Assembly: GCA_008360975.2 (NCBI GenBank)
Contig: CM039183.1
Coordinates: 10,443,762 to 10,507,761 of the forward strand
Length of the DNA: 64,000 bases
Direction: 5' to 3'
DNA from: Lichenostomus cassidix
Lineage: Eukaryota > Chordata > Aves > Passeriformes > Meliphagidae
Position numbers and translations under genes: made by a program. Shown here in pieces: positions 12,901 through 23,141 of this stretch (positions are counted from its first letter, which is position 1; each line of letters opens with the position of its first letter). Under the pieces are notes generated by a model that saw nothing but the letters and a program-made list of their open reading frames with translations, had not been told where the DNA came from and did no database searches.

Positions 12901-15900
12901 TTCTCATGTTAAAATCAGTTTGGAGTGACTCCAGGGCAACCTGCCAATTTGTCACTTGAGAAAGTAGCTGTATTACAACCAGAAATTCAGGTAGAGGCAT
13001 CAGAATACTGTGGTAAATACTTAAACAAAAGTAGTGTTGTGTTATTTAGTTGCTTAGAAAACTCAGTTATTTGTAGCTCTTTATTTTTGAAGGTGTGAAA
13101 TTCATTATTATGAGATGAAGGTTAATTTGAGAAGCTATATTAAATTAGAATTTCTGATAGGTAAGAAAGAATTTGTAATAGAGAAAGCATGAAGTGTAAC
13201 TGAAGTTGCAAATTACAGAAGGCTTTCAAGCCTTCTATTTTAGCAAGAGTATTGCTTTGTATATTGTTTTACATTAAAAAAAAACCAAAAAAAACAAAGG
13301 CAGGGGGATCAAAAATTGTCAAAGGCTCTGTTTTATAAAGGGAAAACTAAGAGTCAGTTTCACCATATCTAGAGGCAAGAAATCAAATATGTTTGCTCTT
13401 AGAGTTGTAGGCTCTCAGTGTGAAAAAATAGTTAACTCTCAATGTGGTGTTGACTGCTGAGAGCCCTTTCAGAGTGGTGGGTCCATTGCTCCTCTGGTTT
13501 GCCAGAGGTCTCACTTCCTGTACTCTACACAATGTGTCCTATTCATTGTCAGCAAAAAAAAAAAAGGATAATTAGATTTTTACAGTGGGGATCAGCTTCA
13601 GACTGAAGACAAGGACACATAAGTCCTCTTTATTGCTACAGCAGGGCTGTGTGTTGTACCTCTGCTGCAACTCATGACTGGGGCCCCTTTTGATCAATGA
13701 AAAATACCTCTGGACTAGAAGGCAGGTGAAACAATCCTGTAACTATGTAGTGTGCAATCATAGAGGAATGATATTTGATCCTGTGGTATGTATAACCTAA
13801 AGTGATGCATTATTGCTGGGGTGTTTTAATGAAATACTGCTGCATAAAGTGTTAAAATGTCTGTTCATCTGATGTCTACTAATCTAGTCTTCCAGAGCTG
13901 TTAATTAATTACTCCTTGTGCAGTAGATATTCACTACTGTGGTGAAATAGTGAAGCAGGTGACAGACAGCCTAATTTCTGACTTCGTGTTGCTTCTATTG
14001 CTTTGGATGCTCCACACTACTTAAATGTTGTGGCATTTATGTCAAGGCTGCAAGTCAGCTACATGTCATCTTATGTTTCCTTTTGTACTGTATAGTGTTT
14101 TCAGTTGTAGTAGGGTAGCAGAACACCTTTTATCTCACCTACTGATAACCAGGCAATTTGTTGGAAGGTTGAATTCCCTTGTGGATTTAACTGAAAAAAA
14201 TTCCTAACCTTCCTGCACTGTTTCGATCATCTGGATTCTTAACAGTGTTCATCTCTCCTCTTGCTGCCTGCCTTCCCTATGACTTCCACTTCAACATTTT
14301 CCCATTTTTTTTGAGAGGAACCCCAAAATTAGTATTAACTCCAAAGCTGTTTAAAGACAGTAGTTTTGTTTCAGTGCTGCATTTTTTTCTTTGTTTGTCA
14401 AGTTACAAACTACAGTTTGAGTAGCAAACTATTACCTTGTTTCAGTGTAATTATTGGAGGCTTGTTAAGTGTAAGTTCTAAAAGTCACTTCCCTTTTTTT
14501 TTTCTGTAGGCCAAAAAAAATAATGGAATGGCCCTTTGCAGTTCTTAATTATTTTTCAGGATTTACTAAATGCCTGAATAAAACTAAATTCAGTCTTAAT
14601 ACAGGTGCCTTAGAAGGAATGTGACACTTTCTGAAAGTGGCATTAGATATCTCAAGCTGGACATTTTGAAATCCAGGTGGAACCTGCAAGTCCAGAATGC
14701 AGGAATGTAAAACCTGGCAGCAAATGTTCCCACTCCAAGCTGGAGCTGCTGGGTAGAGAGGCAGCCTTTCAGATCATTTGAGACTTGAAGTTGGTATTAG
14801 GAGTTGAAATAGGTGTGGTGTCAGCAACCATATTCTGTGCTGTTGCAAGTTTAGAAATAGATAAATTTAAGACTGAATTTAAAAAGCAGAATGAGAGAGA
14901 GATATGTACATGACTGTTCCAAGAATCCTAGAAATAAGTAGGGACTGCAGTAATCTGTTTTAGTGTAAAGCCAATTCATGTTATTGTTGTCTTCAAATTC
15001 CATTATATTTCCAGGGTGGAATTGAGATGGTGCTGCTTCCATGGTTTCTGCAGAATTTTTGCTCTCTGGATTTATGGCCAAGTCCAGATAGATATCTATC
15101 AAATATGGTGTTTTGTGTTGCTGTTTACTAGACCTTTACTTACACCATGTTAAGTGCTGATCATCTGAATAATCTAGGAGGTGAACAGAGGAATTCTTGT
15201 GAATTTTAGGTTGCTTTTATGTGGCCCTATGTTCCTGTGTGCAGTAGTTATTTCTGAGATTATGAACTGTGTGCATAGAGATGATTTCTGTAAGCTATTT
15301 TTTCCAAACTTTAATCATCCATGTAGAATTGACCAAAACACTGTAGCCAGTTGTGAAGATGGCAGAAAAACTGTGTCCTGAATACCAAAAGTTGGTGATA
15401 CCAAGCACTGGGCAAAAAAAAATGCAGGTAGGGGGTCTGACTTTGCTTTGCATGGAGAAAAACTGCAAGGCTGAATCTGGGAAGCTTACAAATGCCAACA
15501 GTATTAAAAAATTGATCTCACTGGGGCAGAGGAAAGACCACAAATGCACTCCCTCCCCCCCATCCAGGCCTTTCTCCACTTGGGCTGCAGATTATTACAC
15601 ACACCCAAAGCCATTAAATCAAACAGATATTCTGGTGCAGTTGCTGGGATGATATTCTACTTTTCAACTACCATTCATCTCAGTGTTTAAAGTAACTAAA
15701 TTATTTGTATTAAAAGGGCAACCTCTAGAGAGAGGTGCCATGTCTGCCTTCAGGCTTTTATTTGGGCCCTTCCACAGAAAAGTACTTCGTGTGCATGACT
15801 GGGTATCTCCTGTCTGCACAGAAATCTCAGCCTTAAAATGCTTTATTAGTATGATGATTAGATTTTAATTAGAGAAGAAACTTCAACCTATTGTAGTGAA

Positions 15901-18900
15901 ATTCTCTGGCTTGGTGAAAATGGTGAATTTTAAAGCAGGATTTCTGGGGTGATTTATCTGGTATTTTTCTCCTGGATAGGCTTTGTAAACAGTCCAGGAA
16001 ATATTTCTCTATTTGAATATACTTAACTCAGTAAGAACAATGTGGTAAAACAATTGTGGTTTTACATCTGCTGGCTGTATATTAAATACCAATGTGGAGA
16101 TGGGGTGGGTGCTAGCTTACACTTGCATCATCTTTTCACTTTACATGATTGAATTGTGTTGTTTGAATAACACACAGAACTGCATAAAAATATTTAATCA
16201 GTATTTCCCAAGCATGGATGCTGAGAGCTTTTCCATGAGAGCTTTGTCCAAACACTACAGTTCCTTAGGCTGCATGTTGCTTTTGCAGGCAGAAGCTGTG
16301 GTTGCTTTGTTAGTAGTAACTTCCCAACATTTACACAAATTTAGCTGCCAATTAAGGCAAAATTATTTTAAACACTTCTCTAAAGTAGAAGACTGCTGAA
16401 ACCTGGGCTGCCCTGTTTGCCTGAAACTGCATGTAACTTAAATAACAGCATGGATATGTGTAGGAAGTGTAGTATTAGTTGATTTTTAATCTGCTCAGTG
16501 ACTAAATTAAGATGTTATGCAATGACAGTCTAAGTCTTCCCTATTTTGTGAATTGCAAAGTAAACTCAAGTTTTCCTTGAGATGTAAAGAAAAGTGAAAA
16601 GCTTTAATCAAAAGCTTTAGAAAATCTTTTTAGCGTGGAAACAGTATTTCAGTGCTGCTGCCTCTTGTCTCATGTGTGTTTTCAGAGGTTGCAAAATACC
16701 TGACAGGAGCCAAACACATCAGTTTTACACCCACTGCATAGCCCTGCAATGTCCTGCAGGTCATTTGTAGAAGGTGCTTACTTTAAAAGGTAATGTTTAA
16801 AGGACTTCTCAGTTTTCTGCAGGACTTGCTTATTAATGCGAAGTTGGATGGAGAAGCTGTGGTGCATAGTTGGTTAAAAATAATTGTCTTGTTGAGGAAT
16901 GAAGGATACGAAATGAGAGTTTATTCCTTATCTTTGTCCTGATGTTGGAAATAATTAGAGAAGTCCTGGAGCTCTGTTTCTGCAAACTGGTGGTGTACTT
17001 TTGTGGACCCAAACAAAAAGTAGGGTCAAGAAATTCTGAAGTACAAGTGTAGTTGTACTTTGAATTGTCTTCTCTGCCCCTGGTTTAGAAGAAACTATAT
17101 ACACACATTGGAGTGAATTTGCTCTAGTGGACAGTTTGAAAGGAGCTTGGAGGGTTGGATTCATCCAAAATCTCAATTGAAAAGAATTTAAAATGGAGCA
17201 GGAATTACAGAATTTATATTTGTTATAGTAAAGAACGAATAAAATACCTGCCAGAAGCTGCTTAGCAACCAGCTTAGCCATGTTCTAGGAGCAAAAGGGT
17301 TAGAAACATACCTTTGCTCTTCTATTGCCTAACTGGTGGGAAGGACTCAAGGTTCTTAGTTCCTGAAGTGTGTTGCTATATAGAAAACTATCTTCAAGTT
17401 GCAGTGCTTTATCTGGAATTCATGGGGAAGTTCATAATGTGTCAGCTGACTCAACTGAAGAAAGCACAGGTCTGAGCTGCACCCTGGAAGGAAGGCAGAG
17501 CTTTCATTTTGCAGAAAGCTTCCATGAGGTAGCTTTGGGTCATATCCCAGGCCTGTGTTGGATAATCTGTGCTGTGTAAGTAATTTAGATGCTATGCCTT
17601 CTGTTGGAATTTCATCAAACTGGATAGCAAATATCCTCACTTCTAGGAGTTTCTTCACAGAATTTGTCCTTGATCTTACAGTAGAGAATGTGATCCATAT
17701 CAGTCTTTCCTGTGGAAGTGTTTCCTTGCTTGAGTCCCATTCCTGTACCAGTCTTTGAGCTGCACGTTATTTTTGGTGTCTTGGAGTTGCTAGCAGTTCA
17801 CACGTTGTCTTGTCAGGGTAAAAGGGCAACTTGCAATCTCTCACATCAGCACTACATTGCTTTGACTGTGGTATTGCTTCCTTTGGGGCATATCTTGAAA
17901 ATGTATGAGAGACAAAGGATGATGAAATAAAACCAAACTACTTTCTTGAAGGAATCATCAGTGAAAGTATGAATAGTCATAAAATATTCATGGCAGAAGC
18001 CATGGTCATTTCTTGCAGAACTTTTCATTTGAAGGAGATAAACCTGGAGACATGCAGTACCTGAAACTATGTATGTGCAACAGCTAAAAGTGAGGACAGC
18101 TGGATGCCAGGATTAAAATTTTGGATATAAATAACATGCTGATATTAGAAATTAATGTTGGGAAATCAGGATATAGCCTTGTCACAATAGGTGTTGTACC
18201 CAAATTAGGTTACAGGAGTACCAGTATTTTTGCTTTATAATTAATTACACTAGAATAGTGTGAGTTGTGCTCAGTGCTTACACTGTCACTCAAAATGTGC
18301 TTTGGATTTGGACAATCTGGCATGATGCTGACATTTCAAATCCTGTAGCTTTGATTACATGTGTGAAAACAAGAAAGTGAAAAGAGACTGTTTAAAGTAG
18401 TGTGGATGCTTAATTTGCATTAGGTGTGGAGAGAGGTCAGATTTTCTATTTTTCACTCTTCGTTTAATATTGTGGTAATTATGGTCATTTAAAAAATAAG
18501 AAGTTCTGAACTTGGGGGAGGTAAAATACTTCTTGAAACAGTAAGTATACACTCCATGCAGTATTATATACAAGCATTATATCACAGTCTGTTCAAAGAA
18601 TCTCAGGGCTCTGAAATTTCTTATGCTTTGACCTTTGAAGCCTGAAACACTGCTCTTATTTCATTGCTTTGTGCCACTTGTAAAATCACACTCTTCAGGA
18701 GATTGAGTATACCTTTTTAGGATATCCAATGAAACACAAACTAGTCCGTGTAAAGGAAATGCCATTTTATATTGCATGATGAGCAGCAAAACTTATGATA
18801 TTAACCTCAAACTGTCTTTGGGACCTAATTTTACTCTATTAAGGGAAAAAAAAAAAACCCAGGTGCATCATCAGGTACATTTCTGTGAACTGCTAGTTTA

Positions 18901-19137
18901 TACTGATCAGTGTTTTTTCTTTTCTCATTTAGGATATATGACTCAAACCCTGAACAACCAAATATATTCCAGGTGGAGCAACTGGAACGTCTTAAGAAAG
19001 AACTGCCGGAGTTGAAAAGCTGTGTTTGTCCCCCAGTTAGCCACTTCAAATCCATATCTGCATGTAAATGCCATCACAGTTACCTGGAAGAGAAAACTGT
19101 AGATAACTTGAAGAGTGTTCAGGTGCAAAAGGACTAA
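779..19137 (+). CDS. GPCPD1: GPCPD1, glycerophosphocholine phosphodiesterase (3-prime 14 exons; 5-prime partial)
   Basis: GPCPD1 (GDE5) hydrolyses glycerophosphocholine to choline and glycerol-3-phosphate in the cytoplasm. Fourteen exons join in phase: 779-902, 2645-2888, 3878-4040, 4132-4264, 4491-4545, 6136-6228, 7303-7380, 8234-8273, 9058-9119, 10039-10104, 10924-11060, 11836-11971, 12288-12448 and 18933-19137. They give 564 complete codons plus stop; human GPCPD1 is 672 aa, so only the N-terminal starch-binding (CBM20) domain is missing, beyond the left edge. Counting from the first whole codon at 781, the GDPD catalytic signature is complete: H210-R211 in HRGAGN, E227 in QENT, E245 and D247 in [10 protein letters not shown]260 in YHD, and E344/K346 in NIEIKW. 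No frameshift or internal stop is seen, so the gene looks intact. The next gene downstream is MAL on the same strand. Assignment rests on near-identity to the remembered vertebrate protein. Confidence 0.96.
1240..1483 (+). mobile_element. CR1 LINE fragment, internally deleted
   Basis: The left part (about 1290-1345) matches the CR1 reverse-transcriptase region that encodes SGVPQG. It runs straight into the CR1 3-prime end (about 1345-1483), with the hallmark ccctttcaacccaaaccatt near 1455. The intervening ORF sequence and most of the 5-prime end are absent. It lies in the GPCPD1 intron between exons A and B. Confidence 0.75.
2645..2888 (+). CDS. GPCPD1: GPCPD1 exon B
   Basis: The acceptor is GAGTAG and the donor GTATGT. 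Residues 41-122 (window numbering) carry an acidic stretch (KDDDEEGQE) and then [10 protein letters not shown] and [15 protein letters not shown], which are conserved in the linker before the GDPD domain. The pyrimidine tract of the acceptor is weak. Confidence 0.95.
3878..4040 (+). CDS. GPCPD1: GPCPD1 exon C
   Basis: The acceptor is TTTCTAG and the donor GTACAG. Residues 123-176 include [20 protein letters not shown] and [19 protein letters not shown]. The exon ends one base into a Val codon completed by the next exon. Confidence 0.95.
4132..4264 (+). CDS. GPCPD1: GPCPD1 exon D (start of GDPD catalytic domain)
   Basis: The acceptor is TTCTTGCAG and the donor GTAAGT. Residues 177-220 begin VDYIIIKP and include [14 protein letters not shown], the first catalytic motif of the GDPD TIM barrel with H210 and R211. 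The exon ends with AA of a Lys codon. Confidence 0.96.
4491..4545 (+). CDS. GPCPD1: GPCPD1 exon E
   Basis: A short 55-nt exon with acceptor TGTTTTAG and donor GTATGT. It encodes [19 protein letters not shown], with E227 of the conserved QENT motif. Human has Gln rather than Lys at the residue that spans the junction with exon D. Confidence 0.95.
6136..6228 (+). CDS. GPCPD1: GPCPD1 exon F (catalytic EFD and HD motifs)
   Basis: The acceptor is TTCTGTAG and the donor GTAAAG; the exon is 31 whole codons. It encodes [10 protein letters not shown] (E245, D247, metal binding in the family) and VYHDLTCC (H260, the second catalytic His). Confidence 0.96.
7303..7380 (+). CDS. GPCPD1: GPCPD1 exon G
   Basis: The acceptor is CTTCAAAG and the donor GTATTG; the exon is 26 whole codons. 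It encodes [20 protein letters not shown], nearly the same as human. Confidence 0.95.
8234..8273 (+). CDS. GPCPD1: GPCPD1 exon H (40-nt small exon)
   Basis: The acceptor is CTCTTCAG and the donor GTATGT. It encodes [13 protein letters not shown] and ends one base into an Ala codon. Phase agrees with both neighbours. Confidence 0.93.
9058..9119 (+). CDS. GPCPD1: GPCPD1 exon I
   Basis: The acceptor is TTTCCAG and the donor GTAAGT. It encodes [19 protein letters not shown], a variable surface loop ending at the conserved PFPSL segment. Confidence 0.94.
10039..10104 (+). CDS. GPCPD1: GPCPD1 exon J (E-x-K motif)
   Basis: The acceptor is TTTTTTCAG and the donor GTAAGT; the exon is 22 whole codons. 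It encodes [15 protein letters not shown]344 and K346 form the conserved Glu-x-Lys motif on a barrel strand of the GDPD domain. Confidence 0.96.
10469..10524. repeat. 12-bp perfect inverted repeat
   Basis: The left arm 10469-10480 (tttccttctgga) and the right arm 10513-10524 (tccagaaggaaa) are exact reverse complements with a 32-nt loop, inside a GPCPD1 intron. No function is suggested by the context. Confidence 0.6.
10924..11060 (+). CDS. GPCPD1: GPCPD1 exon K
   Basis: The acceptor is TTTTTCCAG and the donor GTAAGT. It encodes [20 protein letters not shown] and ends in SSFHADICT, with AT of a Met codon completed by the next exon. Confidence 0.95.
11836..11971 (+). CDS. GPCPD1: GPCPD1 exon L
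   Basis: The acceptor is CCTGCCAG and the donor GTAAGC. It encodes [14 protein letters not shown], then [20 protein letters not shown], late barrel strands of the GDPD domain. Confidence 0.95.
12288..12448 (+). CDS. GPCPD1: GPCPD1 exon M
   Basis: The acceptor is TATTTCAG and the donor GTATTT. It encodes [15 protein letters not shown], then [20 protein letters not shown] and VHGLIYDR. The W-G-D-D segment is conserved in GDPD proteins. The last Arg codon is split by a 6.5-kb intron. Confidence 0.95.
12449..18932 (+). other. GPCPD1: Large last GPCPD1 intron
   Basis: This 6.5-kb intron separates the last two coding exons. Short A-rich tracts occur near 13,276-13,300, 13,554-13,565 and 18,846-18,857. 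I recognise no second gene, CR1 tail or LTR in it. Open frames near 15,350-15,650 and 16,955-17,280 show no recognised family or splice context and look random. Confidence 0.6.
18933..19137 (+). CDS. GPCPD1: GPCPD1 terminal exon N with stop codon
   Basis: The acceptor is CTCATTTAG. It encodes [20 protein letters not shown] and [13 protein letters not shown], matching the GPCPD1 C-terminus, followed by a less conserved tail. The stop codon TAA is at 19135-19137. Confidence 0.95.
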
Positions 19138-20700
19138 TTTTAGGCAGAATGCTGTTTTGTATGTATAGAATTTTCACCATTGGAATAGTTCTGTCTATGC
19201 TTTCAGGTTGGTTTGTTTTAATTTTAAGTCTTCAAATAGCAATAACTGTGTTTCTCCTTCCTAACAGTACTTATTAAAATTTCAAACAATGTTAAAATAT
19301 TCAGCCAGTTATAGTTATTGTTCCAATTTACATATAAAGTTTTAATTTTTTCCTCAAATCATCTCAAATCTTGAAAAAATTATCACTAGTGCTTTTAAAA
19401 AAACCAAAAAAATAATTAAGCAGTCTCAGTAGTGAAAGCTCAGAAACTAAATTGTAGAGAAATTACAATAATCTGATACTGAATATGATGAAAATTCATT
19501 TTGAATTTGATTTTACTTACAGGCTGACAAGCTGTAGCATTTATCTGACAGCAGGGAATTCAGAGAGTGATTTCAAGGTACATAGAAATAGATCTGGCCT
19601 ATCAAAAGATCTGAACGAATTGGTACCTCATGTATATGTATTTGCACTGGTAGATCCACCTGTACAAAGCTTTGTGCCATTTGAAAGTATTTATTTCTTC
19701 AGCAAGCTGCAGCTCATTTTTCCCCACCTCATTGGCCATTCAGGCTGCTGCCTTTGTTTGCTCACCTCTCAGTTCAGTGGTACAGTGCCCATGCACAGCA
19801 ATCAGGGGGGAACCACGGTACAATTTATCTGTAATTGCACACAGGCCTGCTAAACTGTCAACATGTTGCTAATAATCTTAACAGAATTACAGAAACATCT
19901 TCAGTGGTCGAGAATCTCTTTTGCACAGTAACCTTAATGAACAGAGTATGTACCCTGCACAAACTCTACAAAAATGCATGCTTTATCTATTAAGCATGAA
20001 ATTTAGGTGTTTGCTGAGGTCCTTGCATCTTTATGGTGCTAGTTATGTGTGAAGGGTGCAAGGACCAACTCAACAGCTTCATCTTCTTTGCCTGAGAAAC
20101 CACAAGCCTGTTATTCACAACCATTTGGAGAAGAGGCTACACCATACGTGGTTTGTCTTACTTACATAATGCAAGCTACTGGCTTTTGTATTTTGCAAGA
20201 TTTTTGGCTTTTACCATGGAGCAAGAATCACAAATGTACTGAATTCAGATAATCAGTATTCTGTTGGCTGGTATCTATCCTCTGTAATTTATTACAAAGT
20301 CATAGTTTAGAGTTCTTAATAGATAAGTATGCATGTCCTTTCTCCTCCTGATGTTGCAGGTCATGCCAACACAACAGCTGTAACTTTCTACTGAAGTGTT
20401 AATGTATAATAAGAATGGAAAATATTTATTTTTTTTCTCTTGTAAATTGACAATGAAAACAATAGTATGTACTATATTCTTTATATACAGTCATTGCTAC
20501 ATATAGAACTGATTGTACAAAGAGTAAAGCCATTGCAAATAAGTGCTTGAGCCTGCACTGCTGAGCAGTTTGAAACAGCTTGTTTTGACTTGTGCATTTT
20601 AGTATTTAAAGTTTTGTTTGTCCTGCACAAACATCACAGTAGTGATTAGGTATCTGGAAGCCTTCTTTTATTAAAAAAAAAAGACAAAAGTGCAAAACAA
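19138..20700 (+). other. GPCPD1: GPCPD1 3-prime UTR (3-prime end uncertain)
   Basis: AT-rich sequence follows the stop codon with no repeat family recognised, as expected for the long 3-prime UTR of this gene. The end is placed near an ATTAAA at 20670-20675. A canonical AATAAA at 21128-21133 is the alternative, which would lengthen the UTR to about 21,150. Confidence 0.5.
20670..20675 (+). terminator. GPCPD1: Candidate GPCPD1 poly(A) signal ATTAAA
   Basis: ATTAAA is the commonest variant poly(A) signal and sits 1.5 kb past the stop codon. The A-run that follows directly makes a chance match easy, so this is tentative. Confidence 0.3.
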
Positions 20701-21127
20701 CCCTAAACCAAAATTGGAAGTGTGTGAGCTGTGTTTTTGAGAAGGGGAGGAGGCACTGAACCAGAATCTTGGCATCAGGAACCTGTGGCTGTTACTTCAT
20801 ACAGTCCTCACCTATGTGATTAATTCTTAATTTTTTTTCTCATTTGTATACCCTATGGGATTCTCTTGACAGGTCTTGAGGGCTTTGCCAGCTGATACTC
20901 AACTCCTAGTAGAGTTTGTGTCACTGCTTGTGAAAGCTGAACAGCACATTGACAGCCATGCTGAGCACGACAGCTGCTCTGTGTGAAGGTGGTGTCAAAG
21001 TTCTGCTGTCTGTCTGCAGCATCCTCTCAGACTAATCTCAGGAGGGCTTAGGCACCCATAAAATCTGCTTTCCCCACCTTCAGCACTCAGGGAATAGCAT
21101 TTGCCTGTTCTGTTTGAGGGTGGTGGG

Positions 21128-21133
21128 AATAAA
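21128..21133 (+). terminator. GPCPD1: Candidate distal GPCPD1 poly(A) signal AATAAA
   Basis: This canonical hexamer lies 2.0 kb past the stop codon, with a GT/T-rich stretch (ttttgagctgtg, ttggtgttttcttg) 30-65 nt downstream. It is the better match of the two candidates. Confidence 0.4.
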
Positions 21134-21654
21134 TACACCCACTGTGCTGATTTTACAAGGCAGTTTTGAGCTGTGTTACACTATTGGTGTTTTCTTGCTG
21201 ACTCCCCTATTGGATTTCCTCCCAACCTGAGGAGCTTTACCAGCTCTCCTGCTGTGCCACTTGGAGCTGAGCTCAGGGTTTGGCCTCACTGAGCAGCTGT
21301 TCTGCCACTGGCATTGCAGGTGGGATAGTGGGAACCAAGGAGCAGGAATTTGGGATCTAGCAGGGGAACCTGCCAGCTCCAGCTTTGGAGTGTTTGTTGG
21401 AGACCAGCGTGGTCTGGGGCAGGGATGGCTTTGCTCCAGCCAAGGTACAGCTACAGATTTTTAATCCAGAGATGTGTATGCTGTAGTATGGGAGACAATC
21501 TCTCTTGATTTTGGAACATTTCCCTTTGGGCCACCCAAAGACTGGGCTCTACATCCATAATACTGGTTTGCTGAATGACACAGCCACTGCCATAACTATC
21601 ATGGACAGTGAGTATGGACTGCTCCAGTTAGACCAGTTGTGAGCTCCTGATGTA

Positions 21655-22372
21655 GCAACCAAGCCAGCAGCACACCAGCTCTGCTGCCCTGGAAGACATC
21701 TAAGATGGACAGAACTCAATCATGGACTAAATGAATTCTACAGACACTTTGGAGGGACAGGCATTGACTATGGAAATGATGCCTATGCTTGTGTATGTTT
21801 ATATTTATACATATGTATGTAGTTGGGAGGTGTAGGATCTGAGCATGACATAGCTAGTATAGAGTAAGGGTGGAGAATGTCCTGGTTTTGGCCAAGGACA
21901 GGGTTGATTTTTGCAGTAGCTGGGGGAAGAGTGGGACATGGCTGAGGGGGCATGGCCAAGATTGAGATGTCACTCAGTACCACCTCCTGTCATTGCTGGG
22001 GACAGGGAGAGGGGATTCTCTGGCTTTTGAGAAGAAGGGAGTGGCTTCCAGTCAGAAACAAGTGTGGGGGAAGGAGGGGTCAGGGTGGGGTGCTGTGGTC
22101 ACACTGGGTAAGGCTCTGCAGTGAGCATTTTGTTACACTTTGGTTATTAATATTGTTGCTGTTACTGTTCTTATCTGTTATGCTGTTACATTTTCTTACC
22201 TCACTGCTGTTTGCAGTAAATGGATTTTATCTCAACCCCTGATCTTGGCCTTTTGTGCCTCCAGTTCTCCCTGGCCACCCCTGCTGGTAGAGGAGGAATG
22301 AGCTGTGTGGCAGTGTGGTTTGGAGTCTCAGGGAAATACCTAAATTGGGGAGCACCATTCCTAAGCCTGACA
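21655..22372 (+). mobile_element. 5-prime-truncated endogenous retrovirus, plus strand: internal 3-prime end plus 3-prime LTR
   Basis: 21655-21877 is the non-coding internal 3-prime end. It finishes in a purine-rich stretch (gggtggagaa) of the polypurine-tract type. The LTR at 21878-22372 (495 bp) opens TGTCCTGGTTTTGG and closes with CA. Both parts recur in opposite orientation at 22587-23141. The upstream body (gag, pol, env and 5-prime LTR) is absent, so the copy is dead. No retroviral ORF is recognisable. Confidence 0.8.
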
Positions 22373-22586
22373 CTGCCCACAGAAATGAAGGCAGTTCCCC
22401 TGCCTTGAGGAGCCTCTGCTGCCATGGTCCCTGCAGGAGCCCGAGGCCATGGAGACAAGGGACAGTTAGTGTAATCCCAGCCTTGTGGTCACATCCAGGT
22501 TATGGTAAACCCTACAGGCACCTAGGTCCCAGCAGGGAGCAGAGGGATCTATGCTAGCCTGCCACAGGGATGAAGAAATCCCCCAG
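22373..22586. other. Spacer between the two inverted LTRs
   Basis: About 214 bp separates the two LTR ends. I see no similarity between its two halves, so it may be original host DNA between two insertions or leftover repeat sequence. No gene is seen in it. Confidence 0.5.
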
Positions 22587-23141
22587 TGTGGTGGTTTAGG
22601 AACAGTATTCCCCAATTTACTATTCCCACTCTTGCCTCCCTTGCAGCGGGATGAGGAGGAGAACTGCAGACACAAAGGGTGAAAGGATTGTGAATTAAGA
22701 ACACATTACTGGAATCAGCACTGGAATAAGGAAAATGAACAGTAACAGTTACAGTATCAATAACAGAGGGAACAGGCACTCCCCCACCACTCCCTCAGCC
22801 AAGAGAGCCTTTCCCCTGCCCCTGGAAAATGATGTGAGGTGGTGTAGGACAACCTCTGGGTCCTGGCCATGTCCCCTCCTGGCTGCTGCAGAAATTAACC
22901 CTGGCCTGGCCAGAACCAGGACATTGTCCATCCCTTATTCCATACATCTATGGCATGCCCAGATCCTACACCTACCAACTCTCTGTATATATATATGTAT
23001 ATACACACCCAGAGTGGCATGTATAATTTCCATAGACAATGGCTGTCTCTCCAAGGGGTCTGTTGAGTTCATTTAGTCCATGACTGAGCTCTCTCTCTCC
23101 TGGTCATCTTCCAGGTCAGCAGAGCTCGTGTGTTACAATAT
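22587..23141 (-). mobile_element. 5-prime-truncated endogenous retrovirus, minus strand: 3-prime LTR plus internal 3-prime end
   Basis: On the minus strand the LTR runs from 22923 to 22587 (337 bp; TGTCCTGGTTCTGG to CCACCACA). It is preceded by internal sequence 23141-22924 that aligns with 21655-21877; for example, tcatggactaaatgaa occurs in both. The LTR is about 160 bp shorter than its partner, so it carries internal deletions. A short TA-rich microsatellite (22,984-23,003) lies in the internal part. Confidence 0.8.

Larger units (their letters stand above)
21655..23141. repeat. Large imperfect inverted repeat formed by two ERV 3-prime ends
   Basis: The arms 21655-22372 and 22587-23141 are diverged reverse complements around a 214-bp spacer. 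The arms share the internal segment, the purine-rich tract and the LTR. Clear matches include atggactaaatgaa, aggtgtaggatctg, tgtcctggtt and taaattgggga. Confidence 0.8.

Noticed and set aside
15353..15652. 99-codon plus-strand frame in the last GPCPD1 intron, considered as a retrocopy
   Set aside because: No family recognised, no poly(A) tail or target duplication; a minus-strand frame is equally open.
19485..19853. 122-codon plus-strand frame in the GPCPD1 3-prime UTR
   Set aside because: It follows the true stop codon within the same transcript, matches nothing known, and is best explained by chance.
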